Origin: Pseudomonas mangiferae
GTDB taxonomy: Bacteria; Pseudomonadota; Gammaproteobacteria; Pseudomonadales; Pseudomonadaceae
Assembly: GCF_007109405.1 (NCBI RefSeq)
Contig: NZ_VJOY01000008.1
Location: 62,001 to 126,000, forward strand
Direction of reading: 5' to 3'
Length of the DNA: 64,000 bases
The position numbers and the translations under genes were made by a program. Each line of letters begins with the position of its first letter. Position 1 is the first letter of the stretch. The notes under the pieces were generated by a model, which worked only from the letters and a program-made list of their open reading frames with translations, was not told the DNA's origin and made no database searches. Shown here piece after piece: positions 30,263-38,593 of this stretch.

Positions 30263-30347
30263 ATACAGATTCAAACCACATTCTTTTAAACCATACAGAA
30301 AAGCCCTTTTTTGCTCTGAATGGCTGAATTTCTGACTATCTGTATGG
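30263..30347. promoter_or_regulatory. ATACAGA half-sites, candidate MocR operator
   Basis: ATACAGA occurs at 30263-30269 and 30293-30299 (direct repeat, 30-base period). Its inverse TCTGTAT is at 30339-30345. The last two extend to perfect nine-base arms CCATACAGA and TCTGTATGG. All lie in the divergent region between the DUF1127 gene and the GntR/MocR regulator. Helically phased repeats are typical of MocR operators. Confidence 0.55.
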
Positions 30348-30375
30348 AGTGACCGAGCGGAGTCCTGGAGCCCGT

Positions 30376-31794
30376 ATGTCTACCCTCTATGCCACCCTTG
30401 CGGACACCCTGCGCACCCGGATCGAGCAGGGTTTCTACCGCCCCGGCGACCGGCTTCCCTCGGTGCGCGCCCTGAGCCTGGAGCATGACGTCAGCCTGAG
30501 TACCGTTCAGCAGGCGTACCGGCAACTGGAAGACCTGGGCCTGGCGGCGCCGCGGCCGAAGTCCGGCTACTTCGTGCCCACCGGGCGCCAGGCGCCCGCG
30601 CTGCCGGCGGTGAGCCGCACGGCGCAGCGCCCCCTGGACATTTCCCAGTGGGAGCAAGTGGTGGAGCTCATCCGCAGCGTGCCCCGCGACGACGTGGTGC
30701 AGCTGGGCCGTGGCTCGCCGGACCTGAGCTCGCCCACCCTGCGCCCCCTGCTGCGCGCCCTGGGGCGCATCAGCCAGCGCCAGGACCTGCGTGGGCTGAA
30801 CTACGACAGCATCTATGGCACCGAGACGCTGCGGGAACAGGTCGCCCGCCTGATGCTGGACTCCGGCTGCCGGCTGGCGCCTTCCGACCTGCTGATCACC
30901 ACTGGCTGCCACGAGGCGCTGTCGGTCAGCCTGCGTGCGCTGTGTCAGCCGGGCGACGTGGTAGCCCTGGATTCGCCCAGCTTCCATGGAGTCATGCAGA
31001 CCCTCAAGGGCTTGGGGATCAAGGCCCTCGAGCTGCCCACCGATCCCCAGCACGGCATCAGCCTGCCCGCCTTGGAAATGGCCCTGGAACAATGGCCGAT
31101 CAAGGCGATCCAGCTGACCCCCACCTGCAACAACCCCCTCGGCTATACCATGCCCGATGCCAACAAGCGCGCCCTGTTGCAGCTGGCCCAGCGCTTCGAC
31201 GTGGCGATCATTGAAGACGACGTGTACGGCGACCTCGCCTACCGCTACCCACGCCCCCGCACCATCAAGTCCTATGACGAGGACGGCCGCGTACTGCTGT
31301 GCAGTTCGTTCTCCAAGACCCTGGCACCGGGCCTGCGCATCGGCTGGCTGGCCCCGGGCCGCTACCTGGAACAGGCCCTGCACATGAAATACATCGGTAC
31401 CGGCGCCACGGCCACCCAGCCACAGCTGGCCCTGGCCGAGTTCATCGCCGGCGGCCACTACGAGCCCCATGTGCGGCGTCTTCGCGCTCAGTACCAGCGC
31501 AACCGCGACCTGATGATCGATTGGGTGACCCGCTATTTCCCCGCGGGCACCCGTGCCAGCGCACCCCAGGGCGGGTTCATGCTGTGGATCGAGCTTCCGG
31601 AAGGCTTCGACACCCTGCGCCTGAACCGCTACCTGCTCCCCAAGGGCGTGCAGATCGCCGTCGGCAGCATCTTCTCTGCCTCCGGCAAGTACCGGAATTG
31701 CCTGCGCATGAACTACGCCCTCAAGGCGACCGACACCATCGAACAGGCGGTTCGCCTCGTCGGCGAGACGATCAAGGAACTGGAGTCTCAATGA
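30376..31794 (+). CDS. MocR/GntR-type regulator with aminotransferase domain
   Basis: The protein is 472 residues. The N-terminal GntR winged helix (about 1-75: YRPGDRLPSVRALSLEHDVS, STVQQAYRQLEDLGLA) is joined to a fold-type I aminotransferase domain. The PLP Lys is in SSFSKTLAPGLRIGW. CNNPLGYTMP and EDDVYGDLAY are also present. It is closest in feel to the YdcR/YczR subgroup. Such proteins sense PLP or amino-acid derivatives; the ligand here is unknown. The ATG at 30376 follows GGAG. A GTG at 30349 overlaps the putative operator and is unlikely. An intrinsic terminator follows directly. Confidence 0.88.
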   Translation: MSTLYATLADTLRTRIEQGFYRPGDRLPSVRALSLEHDVSLSTVQQAYRQLEDLGLAAPRPKSGYFVPTGRQAPALPAVSRTAQRPLDISQWEQVVELIRSVPRDDVVQLGRGSPDLSSPTLRPLLRALGRISQRQDLRGLNYDSIYGTETLREQVARLMLDSGCRLAPSDLLITTGCHEALSVSLRALCQPGDVVALDSPSFHGVMQTLKGLGIKALELPTDPQHGISLPALEMALEQWPIKAIQLTPTCNNPLGYTMPDANKRALLQLAQRFDVAIIEDDVYGDLAYRYPRPRTIKSYDEDGRVLLCSSFSKTLAPGLRIGWLAPGRYLEQALHMKYIGTGATATQPQLALAEFIAGGHYEPHVRRLRAQYQRNRDLMIDWVTRYFPAGTRASAPQGGFMLWIELPEGFDTLRLNRYLLPKGVQIAVGSIFSASGKYRNCLRMNYALKATDTIEQAVRLVGETIKELESQ

Positions 31795-31821
31795 AAAGTG
31801 GCGCCGAAGCGCCACTCTTTT
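31794..31821 (+). terminator. rho-independent terminator of the MocR gene
   Basis: AGTGGCGC-CGAA-GCGCCACT with CTTTTCT follows directly after the stop. The preceding AAAA means it can also act on leftward transcripts. Confidence 0.82.
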
Positions 31822-31822
31822 C

Positions 31823-31915
31823 TCAATTGCCGTAGATCTCGACTTCTCGCCAGGAGAGCCAGGAGCCGGTGCTGCTGGTGGTGACGATTTTCACGTAGCG
31901 GCCAGTACCAGACGC
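31823..31915 (-). pseudogene. C-terminal remnant of an F5/8 type C (discoidin) domain protein
   Basis: On the minus strand this 31-codon frame reads ...SGTGRYVKIVTTSSTGS, then WLSWREVEIYGN and a stop. That is the typical last strand of an F5/8 type C carbohydrate-binding domain. A TGA directly upstream (31916-31918) breaks the frame, and no start or other domain is left. The rest of the gene has been lost between the MocR terminator and rhtA. The parent was probably a secreted polysaccharide-active or binding protein. The identification rests on a short motif. Confidence 0.55.
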
Positions 31916-31982
31916 TCATGGGTATCGGGCTCCGCCAGCACGGAGCCAACAGGCGCAGCGAGAACGCCATCACGACTTTCGC

Positions 31983-32867
31983 CTAGATATCCAGGATTGG
32001 TGCTTTCTCCGGGGTGCCGGTGGAGATCGCGCCCACGGAGGCGCCGATGATCGCCGCGATGGCCAGCCATTGGCCGGCGGCGAGGTGTTCGCCGAGGAAC
32101 GACAGGCCGATCACGGCCGCGACGGCCGGCTCGAGGCTCGCCAGGGTGCCGAACGTACGGGCCGGCAGGCGGGTCAAGGCGATCATTTCCAGGGTGTAGG
32201 GCAACGCCGTGGACAGCACCGCCACGGCCAGGGCCAACGGCATCGCCGTCCACTGGAACAGGGCCGGGCCGGCATCGATCACGCCGAAGGGGATCACCAC
32301 CAGGGCGGCGACGGTCACGCCCAGGGCCGCGCCCTGGGTGCCGTGGTCCGCCCCCGCTTTCTGCCCGTAGAGGATGTAGAGCGCCCAGCACACCCCGGCG
32401 CCTAGCGCGAAGCCGGCGTCCTGCAGGCGAATGCCGCCGGTGTCGCGACCCAAGGGCAGGAGGAACAGCAGACCCGCCACCGCTAGGCCGATCCAGAGGA
32501 AGTCTACCGGTTTGCGCGATGCGCAGATCGCCACGGCCAGCGGCCCGGTGAATTCCAGTGCCACGGCGATGCCCAGCGGAACGCTGCGCAGGGATAGGTA
32601 GAACATCAGGTTCATGCCACCCAACGCGGTGCCGTAGATCAGCACCGAGCGCCAGGTATCGGCCGTGAGGCGAATCCGCCAGGGGCGCAGCACCAGCAGC
32701 AAGATCACCGCGGCGAACACCAGCCGCAGGGTGGTGGTGGCGGGTACGCCGATCAGGGGAAAGAGTTGCTTGGCCAGGGAAGCGCCGGTCTGGATGGAAA
32801 TCATCGCCAGCACCAGCAGGCCGACCGGGGCCAGCCGCGTGGCGAGGCGGGGAGAAGCGGTGGTCAT
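31983..32867 (-). CDS. rhtA: threonine/homoserine exporter RhtA (EamA family)
   Basis: This 294-residue ten-helix inner-membrane exporter has two EamA repeats. Many segments match E. coli RhtA: ISIQTGASLAKQLFPLIG, VPLGIAVALEFTGPLAVA and EMIALTRLPARTFGTL. RhtA exports threonine, homoserine and related amino acids. The ATG at 32867 is preferred over an upstream open stretch that would run into the opposite regulator's operator. It is divergent from the XRE-cupin gene, which could control it. Confidence 0.87.
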   Translation of the reverse strand: MTTASPRLATRLAPVGLLVLAMISIQTGASLAKQLFPLIGVPATTTLRLVFAAVILLLVLRPWRIRLTADTWRSVLIYGTALGGMNLMFYLSLRSVPLGIAVALEFTGPLAVAICASRKPVDFLWIGLAVAGLLFLLPLGRDTGGIRLQDAGFALGAGVCWALYILYGQKAGADHGTQGAALGVTVAALVVIPFGVIDAGPALFQWTAMPLALAVAVLSTALPYTLEMIALTRLPARTFGTLASLEPAVAAVIGLSFLGEHLAAGQWLAIAAIIGASVGAISTGTPEKAPILDI

Positions 32868-32918
32868 CGGGGGAGTCCGCAAGGGGTTGTAAGACAGCAG
32901 GCGGCTGGGTACCGTAGC

Positions 32919-32937
32919 TGCGCAACATAATGCGCAA
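32919..32937. promoter_or_regulatory. tandem TGCGCAA repeat between rhtA and the XRE-cupin gene
   Basis: TGCGCAA-CATAA-TGCGCAA is a direct repeat of period 12, each half containing the palindrome TGCGCA. It lies in the short divergent region between rhtA and the XRE regulator, a classic autoregulatory operator position. It overlaps the most upstream possible ATG (32930) of the regulator, favouring a later start. Confidence 0.45.
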
Positions 32938-32947
32938 TTGCCAAGGA

Positions 32948-33517
32948 ATGAGCAATATAGTGCCCACATCCGATACCCGCCCTAACGTACTCGAACATGT
33001 CTCCCTTAACCTTCGCCAACGACGCCAGGCCGCGGGCTTCAGCCAGGCCGCGCTGGCCGAGGCCGCTGGCGTGAGCCGCCGGATGATCGTCGCCCTGGAG
33101 GGCGGCGACGTGAATGTCAGCCTGGCCACCCTCGACCGCATCGCCGCCGCCCTGGAAGTCTCCTTTGCCCAACTGGTCCAGGCGCCCCACCGCAGCGTGA
33201 CCCGCATCGACGGCCTGGCCTGGATGGGCGAAGACCCCGCGAGCCGCGCCACCCTGCTGGCCAGCGTGGATGCCCGGCAGCAGGTGGAACTCTGGCAATG
33301 GAGCCTGGCGCCCGGCGAGCGCTATGTCTCGGAAGCCGATGCGCCTGGCTGGCACGAGATGCTCTACGTGATGGAAGGCCGCTTGCGCCTGGAACTGCCC
33401 TCGGAGCAGCGGGAGATCGGCCGCGGCGACTACCTGGTGTTCCCCAGCGACCAGCCTTACGCCTACGTCAATCCGGGCTCGGCCCCGCTCCGTTTCATTC
33501 GCAACGTGGTGAGCTGA
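32948..33517 (+). CDS. XRE-family regulator with C-terminal cupin
   Basis: This encodes 189 residues from the ATG at 32948; 32930 and a GTG at 32960 are alternatives. The N-terminal helix-turn-helix (about 17-70: LRQRRQAAGFSQAALAEAAG, VSRRMIVALEGGDVN) precedes a small-molecule-binding cupin (about 110-185: ERYVSEADAPGWHEMLYVMEG). Regulators of this layout often control a neighbouring exporter. It is flanked by two EamA transporters, rhtA (divergent) and another 73 bases downstream. The ligand may be an amino acid (inference from the neighbours). Confidence 0.85.
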   Translation: MSNIVPTSDTRPNVLEHVSLNLRQRRQAAGFSQAALAEAAGVSRRMIVALEGGDVNVSLATLDRIAAALEVSFAQLVQAPHRSVTRIDGLAWMGEDPASRATLLASVDARQQVELWQWSLAPGERYVSEADAPGWHEMLYVMEGRLRLELPSEQREIGRGDYLVFPSDQPYAYVNPGSAPLRFIRNVVS

Positions 33518-33590
33518 TGGCTGACAGGACGCGGGCCGGAACGCGCCCGAGCCGGCTGCGCCGAAGTACTCCCACGGCGAAGAGCCTTTC

Positions 33591-34433
33591 GTGACGCCGT
33601 CGGTGATGGCGGTGGTGCTGTTCGCCGCGGCGCTCCATGCCGGGTGGAACGCCGTGGTGAAGGGCGGGCAGGACACTTTCCTCACCACCCTCCTGGTTGC
33701 CGCCAGCGCCGCCCTGGTGGCGGCCCTGGTGTTGCCCTGGCTGCCCGCCCCCGCTCGCGCCAGTTGGCCTTACCTGGCCGCCTCGTCGATCCTGCAGGCG
33801 CTGTACTTCGTGCTGGTGGCGGCCGTCTACCGTGGCGGCGACATGAGCCTGGCCTACCCGCTGATGCGGGGCAGCGCCCCGCTGCTGGTGGCGCTGATGA
33901 GTCTGCCAGTGACGGGGGAAACCCTGTCCGAGGGCGGCTGGGCAGGCCTGGCTCTGCTCTGCGGCGGCGTGTTCAGCCTGGTCGGTTCGCCCTCGGGATC
34001 GACCAAGCGTTCGCCCCGCACGGTCTCGCTGGCGCTTCTCAACGCCGGGGTGATCGCCGGCTACACCCTCATCGACGGCGTGGGCGTGCGCCTGTCGGGC
34101 GCGGCGGCCGCCTACACGATGTGGGTCTTCCTGCTCACTGCGATACCGCTGCTGGCAGTCGTCGCCTGGCGCCAGCCCCGGCGGTTCATCGCCTACGCGC
34201 GCCAACGCTGGTTGCCGGGCCTGGCCGGCGGGCTGGGTACGCTGTCGTCCTATGGGCTGGCGCTCTGGGCCATGACCCAGGCGCCCATTCCGGCGGTAGC
34301 CGCCCTGCGGGAGACTTCCATCGTCTTCGCCACCCTTCTCGCCGCCCTGGTGTTCAAGGAGCGCATCGGTCGCCAGCGGCTGCTGGCGACCGGGCTGATC
34401 CTGGCCGGCGCGATGCTGCTGCGCCTGGCCTGA
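33591..34433 (+). CDS. EamA/DMT family transporter
   Basis: The protein is 280 residues with about ten hydrophobic segments and duplicated EamA halves. The N-terminus (FAAALHAGWNAVVKGG) and central SLAYPLMRGSAPLLVAL are typical of one DMT subgroup common in Proteobacteria. The substrate is unknown. The start at GTG 33591 gives the full first helix; ATG 33606 is possible. It runs in the same direction as the XRE-cupin gene and may be its partner. It ends three bases from the end of the convergent triC-like gene. Confidence 0.82.
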   Translation: MTPSVMAVVLFAAALHAGWNAVVKGGQDTFLTTLLVAASAALVAALVLPWLPAPARASWPYLAASSILQALYFVLVAAVYRGGDMSLAYPLMRGSAPLLVALMSLPVTGETLSEGGWAGLALLCGGVFSLVGSPSGSTKRSPRTVSLALLNAGVIAGYTLIDGVGVRLSGAAAAYTMWVFLLTAIPLLAVVAWRQPRRFIAYARQRWLPGLAGGLGTLSSYGLALWAMTQAPIPAVAALRETSIVFATLLAALVFKERIGRQRLLATGLILAGAMLLRLA

Positions 34434-34436
34434 GGG

Positions 34437-37400
34437 TCAGTGCTGGGGCTCGGGCTCCTTGCGCTCGCGCCGCCGGTTGTCGTCACCCTCTTCTTCCTTG
34501 ATGCGGTACCAGGCCACGTACAGCGCCGGCAGGAACAGCAGCGTCAGCAGGGTGGCGACCACGATGCCGCCGATCATGGCGTAGGCCATGGGGCCCCAGA
34601 AGACTTCCCGGGCGATGGGGATCATGCCGAGACTGGCGGCCGCCGCGGTGAGCAGGATCGGCCGGCGCCGGTGCTCGGCGGCTTGGGCCACCGCGCTCCA
34701 TGGCGTATAGCCCTCCCGCTCGAACGCCTCGATCTGGGTCACCAGGATCACCGAGTTGCGGATGATGATTCCCGCCAGGGCGAGGATGCCGAGGATCGCC
34801 ACGAAGCCCATGGGTGTGCCGGTGGGTACCAGGGCCAGCACCACGCCGATCAGCCCGAGGGGAGCGACACTGGCCACCAGGAACATCTTCTGCACGCTGT
34901 GCAGCTGGATCATCAGGAAGGTGGCCATCAGGAACAGCATCAGCGGCACCACCTGGGCGATCGGCCCCTGGGCCTTGCCGCTCTCTTCCACGGTGCCGCC
35001 GGTGGCCACCTTGTAGCCGTCCGGCAACTGGTTGGAGAACGCCTCGATCTGCGGTTCGAGCTGCTTGACCACGTCGGTGGGCTGCAGGTCGTCCACCACC
35101 GCGGCCTTGAGGGTGATGGTGGGACGTCGGTCGCGGCGCCAGACCAGTGGCTGCTCCAGCTCGTAACGCACCGTGGCGAAGGACAGCAACGGAATGGAAG
35201 CCCCCTGAGGCGTGACGATCTGCAGGTTTTGCAGGGTTTCCGGGGAGCTTCGCTCGCTGTCTTCCGCCCGGCCGACGACGTCCACCAGGTAGATGTCGTC
35301 GCGCACCTGGGTCACCGGCGACCCAGTGACCACACCGTTCATGATCTGCGCCACATCTTCGGACGACAGCCCCAGCTGGCGCGCCTTGTCCTGGGCGATG
35401 TCGATGCGCATGACTTTGCCCGGCTCGTTCCAGTCGTAGATGATGTCGCCGACGTGGGGGTTGTCCGCCAGCACCGCGGCCAGCTCGATGGCGTGCTGGC
35501 GGACATCGTCGATGTTCTTGCCACTAACCCGGTACTGGATCGGCCGGCCCACCGGCGGTCCCATTTCCAGGGGCTGCACATAGGTGCTGATGCCGACGAA
35601 CTCCTCCCGCAGCATTTTCTTCAACCGTTCGGCCAGGCGCTCGCGCTCCTCCAGGCCCTTGCTGACGATCACCAGCTGACCGTAGTACGGGTTCTCCAGC
35701 TGCTGGTCCAAAGGCAGGTAGAAACGCACCGCTCCCTGGCCGATGTAGGAGCTCCAGCGAGCAACGTCCGGGTCGTCCTTGAGCTTCGCTTCCACCCGGT
35801 CCATCTGTTTCTCGGTCTCGGCGATGGAGGCGTTCTGCGGCAGGTTCAGGTCCACCAGCAGCTCGGGCCGATCCGAGGACGGGAAGAACTGGTTCTGCAC
35901 GAGGCCCATGCAGAGCACGGCGGCGACGAACAGCAGGACCGTGAGGATGATGGTCCACCAACGGTGGCGCATGGCGAGGAACATGCCCTTGTTGAAAGCC
36001 CGAGCGACCCGGCCGGGGCCCTTCTCGTGGGTCTTGATGGTCTTCGGCAGCAGGTGCACGCCGATCACCGGGGCGAACAGCACGGCGACGATCCACGACA
36101 GCAGCATCGCCACCGCGATCACCGCGAACAGGGTGAAGGTGTATTCGCCGGCGGAGCTGGCGTTCAGGCCGATGGGCACGAAGCCCGCCACGGTGACCAG
36201 GGTACCGGTCAGCATCGGGAAGGCCGTGGAGGTGTAGGCATAGGTAGCGGAATCGTGCAGGGAATCCCCCAGTTCCAGGCGGGTCACCATCATCTCCACC
36301 GTGATCATGGCGTCGTCCACCAAGAGGCCCAGGGCGATGATCAGCGCCCCCAGGGAGATGCGCTGCATGGTGATGCCGCTGTACTCCATGAACACGAACA
36401 CCATCGCCAGCACCAGGGGGATCGAACAGGCCACTACCAGCCCAGCCCGCAGGCCGAGGCTGATGAAGCTCACCACCAGCACGATCACCACCGCCTCGAA
36501 CAACGCGCGGGTGAAGCCGCCCACCGCCTCGGTCACCACCTCGGCCTGGTCGGACACCTTGTGCACGCCGACGCCCACCGGCAGCGAGGCGGTCAGGGCA
36601 TCCATCCGCTGGTGCAGGGCCTTGCCGAAGCTCTGGATGTTGCCGCCGTCCTTCATGGCGATGGCCAGGCCGATGGCCGGCTGGCCGTTGAAGCGGAAGC
36701 GCGGGGTCGGCGGATCGGCCAGGCCGCGGCGGATATCAGCAATGTCCGCCAGCCGGTAGAAGCGGTCGTTGAGACGCAGGTTGACGTTCTCCAGGTCTTT
36801 TTCCGAGGCGTACTGGCCGCTGGTGCGCACCGAAATGCGCTCCGGTCCGGACTCGATCACCCCGGAAGGGGTCACCGCGTTCTGCGCCTGCAGGCTCTGC
36901 ATGACCTGGCGCTGGTCGATGCCCAGGGCCGCCAGCTTGCGGGTGGAGAAATTGAGGTAGATGACTTCGTCCTGCTCGCCGATCAGTTCCACCTTACCCA
37001 GGTTGGGTACCTCGCGGATCTCCGCCCGGACCTGCTCCACATAGTCGCGCAGCTGGCGGAAGCTGAAGCCGTCGGCGGTGAAGGCGTAGATGGAACCGTA
37101 GACGTCGCCGAATTCATCGTTGAACCCCGGTCCCTGGATGTCCGAGGGGAAATCGCCACGGATGTCATTGAGCTTCTTGCGCACCTGGTACCAGATGTCC
37201 GGGATATCGTCCGCGTCGGTGGTATCGCGCAGGTAGACGAAGACCGTGGACTCGCCCGGGCGGGTGTAGCTCTTGGTGTAATCCAGGGAATCCAGCTCTT
37301 CCAGCTTCTTCTCGATGCGATCGGTGACCTGCAGCAGCGTGTCGTCCACCGTGGCGCCCGGCCAGCGGGTCTGGATCACCATGGTCTTGATGGTGAAGGA

Positions 37401-37526
37401 CGGGTCCTCCTCGCGGCCCAGGTTGATGTAGGAGAACACCCCCATCAGCAGGGCGACGAACATCAGGTACCAGATGAAGGATTGGTGGCGCAGTGCCCAG
37501 TCGGAGAGGTTGAAACCGCCTTTCAT
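34437..37526 (-). CDS. triC: RND efflux permease, TriC-like
   Basis: This 1029-residue proton-driven inner-membrane pump of the AcrB fold starts MKGGFNLSDWALRHQSF. Twelve helices and two large periplasmic loops are arranged as usual. The conserved GREEDPSFTIKTMVIQTRWPG and LGLLVDDAMITVEMMV are present; the Asp pair in GLLVDDAM is the proton relay. From memory the sequence is closest to P. aeruginosa TriC, the triclosan pump, and pairing with two adaptor genes supports that. The ATG overlaps the triB stop by one base; a GTG one codon earlier is possible. No outer-membrane channel gene is adjacent; P. aeruginosa TriABC uses OpmH. Confidence 0.85.
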   Translation of the reverse strand: MKGGFNLSDWALRHQSFIWYLMFVALLMGVFSYINLGREEDPSFTIKTMVIQTRWPGATVDDTLLQVTDRIEKKLEELDSLDYTKSYTRPGESTVFVYLRDTTDADDIPDIWYQVRKKLNDIRGDFPSDIQGPGFNDEFGDVYGSIYAFTADGFSFRQLRDYVEQVRAEIREVPNLGKVELIGEQDEVIYLNFSTRKLAALGIDQRQVMQSLQAQNAVTPSGVIESGPERISVRTSGQYASEKDLENVNLRLNDRFYRLADIADIRRGLADPPTPRFRFNGQPAIGLAIAMKDGGNIQSFGKALHQRMDALTASLPVGVGVHKVSDQAEVVTEAVGGFTRALFEAVVIVLVVSFISLGLRAGLVVACSIPLVLAMVFVFMEYSGITMQRISLGALIIALGLLVDDAMITVEMMVTRLELGDSLHDSATYAYTSTAFPMLTGTLVTVAGFVPIGLNASSAGEYTFTLFAVIAVAMLLSWIVAVLFAPVIGVHLLPKTIKTHEKGPGRVARAFNKGMFLAMRHRWWTIILTVLLFVAAVLCMGLVQNQFFPSSDRPELLVDLNLPQNASIAETEKQMDRVEAKLKDDPDVARWSSYIGQGAVRFYLPLDQQLENPYYGQLVIVSKGLEERERLAERLKKMLREEFVGISTYVQPLEMGPPVGRPIQYRVSGKNIDDVRQHAIELAAVLADNPHVGDIIYDWNEPGKVMRIDIAQDKARQLGLSSEDVAQIMNGVVTGSPVTQVRDDIYLVDVVGRAEDSERSSPETLQNLQIVTPQGASIPLLSFATVRYELEQPLVWRRDRRPTITLKAAVVDDLQPTDVVKQLEPQIEAFSNQLPDGYKVATGGTVEESGKAQGPIAQVVPLMLFLMATFLMIQLHSVQKMFLVASVAPLGLIGVVLALVPTGTPMGFVAILGILALAGIIIRNSVILVTQIEAFEREGYTPWSAVAQAAEHRRRPILLTAAAASLGMIPIAREVFWGPMAYAMIGGIVVATLLTLLFLPALYVAWYRIKEEEGDDNRRRERKEPEPQH

Positions 37527-38593
37527 CACCGTACGCCCTCATCCAGCTTGATTTTCTGCCCCGCCTGCAGGCTGTTCACCCCGGCGGTCACCACCCACTC
37601 GCCCGTCTGCAACCCGTCGTCCACAGTCACGTGGTTTTCGTTGCGGCCGATCAGATGCACGTCCCGCGGGGCTACGCTCTGGTTCTGCCGGTCGATCACC
37701 CAGACCTGGGTGCGACCGTCCTTTTCCATCAGTGCACTGGCCGGCAGCTCGACCCGCGGCGCCATTTCCGAACTCAGGGTGACGCTCACGGAGGTTCCGA
37801 TGCGGAAGGCTGGCGGGGTCTCGGCTAGGCTCAGGCGCACTCGCCGGGTACGGGTCGAACGCTCGGCCTGAGGCTCCACCTCGCGGACCCGGCCCTCGGT
37901 AACCAGGGACGGCTCCAGTTGCGCGGCCACCTGGAAGCGCACGTCTTGCGGTAGGTTGTCCACCAGCCCGGCGGGCAGGTCGATGACCGCTTCCTTCACG
38001 TCCGGGCGGGCCAGGGCCACCACTTCCTGGCCGGCGGTGACCACCTGGCCGGCTTCCACGTACCAGGTGGTGACCACGCCGTCGTAATCGCTGCGCAGTT
38101 CGCCATAGCCGAGCTGGTCCTCGGCCTGCTGGGCGGCGGCCCGGGCCTGTTCGCGCGAAGCCGCGTTGGTGCGCAGGTCGGTCAGGGCGTTGTCCAGTTG
38201 CGCCCGGGCGCCCACGCCACGGTCGAACAGCGCCTGCTGGCGGTTGGCGTTGGCCTGGGCGTTGATCCACTGGGCCTCGATCCGCGCCAGGTCGCTGCGG
38301 CTGGCGCGCAGGTTGTTCTGCAGGTCGGTGGGGTCGAGAGCGGCCAGCAGGTCGCCGCGCTTCACTTCGCTGCCCACGTCCACGTAGCGACGGGCGATGC
38401 GCCCACCCACGCGGAAGCCGAGGGTGCTTTCATAGCGCGCCTGGATGGTGCCGGCGAAACGCCCGAGGTTTTCCACCTGCTGGGGCTGGGCCACGGTGTA
38501 GAGCACCGGGCGTGGCAGCTCCGGCTTTTCGTCCTTGTCGCCGCACCCGGCCAGGGGCAGGACGAGAAAGGCCATTGTCAGCAGGCGCTTCAT
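37526..38593 (-). CDS. triB: RND periplasmic adaptor lipoprotein, TriB-like
   Basis: The 355-residue membrane-fusion protein has a lipoprotein signal (LTMAFLVLPLAGC, lipidated Cys17). Then come a beta-barrel, a lipoyl-like domain, a helical hairpin (about 90-150: LRASRSDLARIEAQWINAQA) and a membrane-proximal domain. It links the RND pump to the outer-membrane channel. It overlaps the upstream adaptor by four bases (ATGA) and the pump gene by one, so all three are tightly coupled. Having two different adaptors per pump is the distinctive feature of TriABC. Confidence 0.85.
   Translation of the reverse strand: MKRLLTMAFLVLPLAGCGDKDEKPELPRPVLYTVAQPQQVENLGRFAGTIQARYESTLGFRVGGRIARRYVDVGSEVKRGDLLAALDPTDLQNNLRASRSDLARIEAQWINAQANANRQQALFDRGVGARAQLDNALTDLRTNAASREQARAAAQQAEDQLGYGELRSDYDGVVTTWYVEAGQVVTAGQEVVALARPDVKEAVIDLPAGLVDNLPQDVRFQVAAQLEPSLVTEGRVREVEPQAERSTRTRRVRLSLAETPPAFRIGTSVSVTLSSEMAPRVELPASALMEKDGRTQVWVIDRQNQSVAPRDVHLIGRNENHVTVDDGLQTGEWVVTAGVNSLQAGQKIKLDEGVR

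Noticed and set aside
34440-37871. 1143-codon plus-strand frame across the RND pump gene
   Set aside because: It is a shadow of triC: His/Gln/Asp-rich, no domains, and triC is unambiguous.
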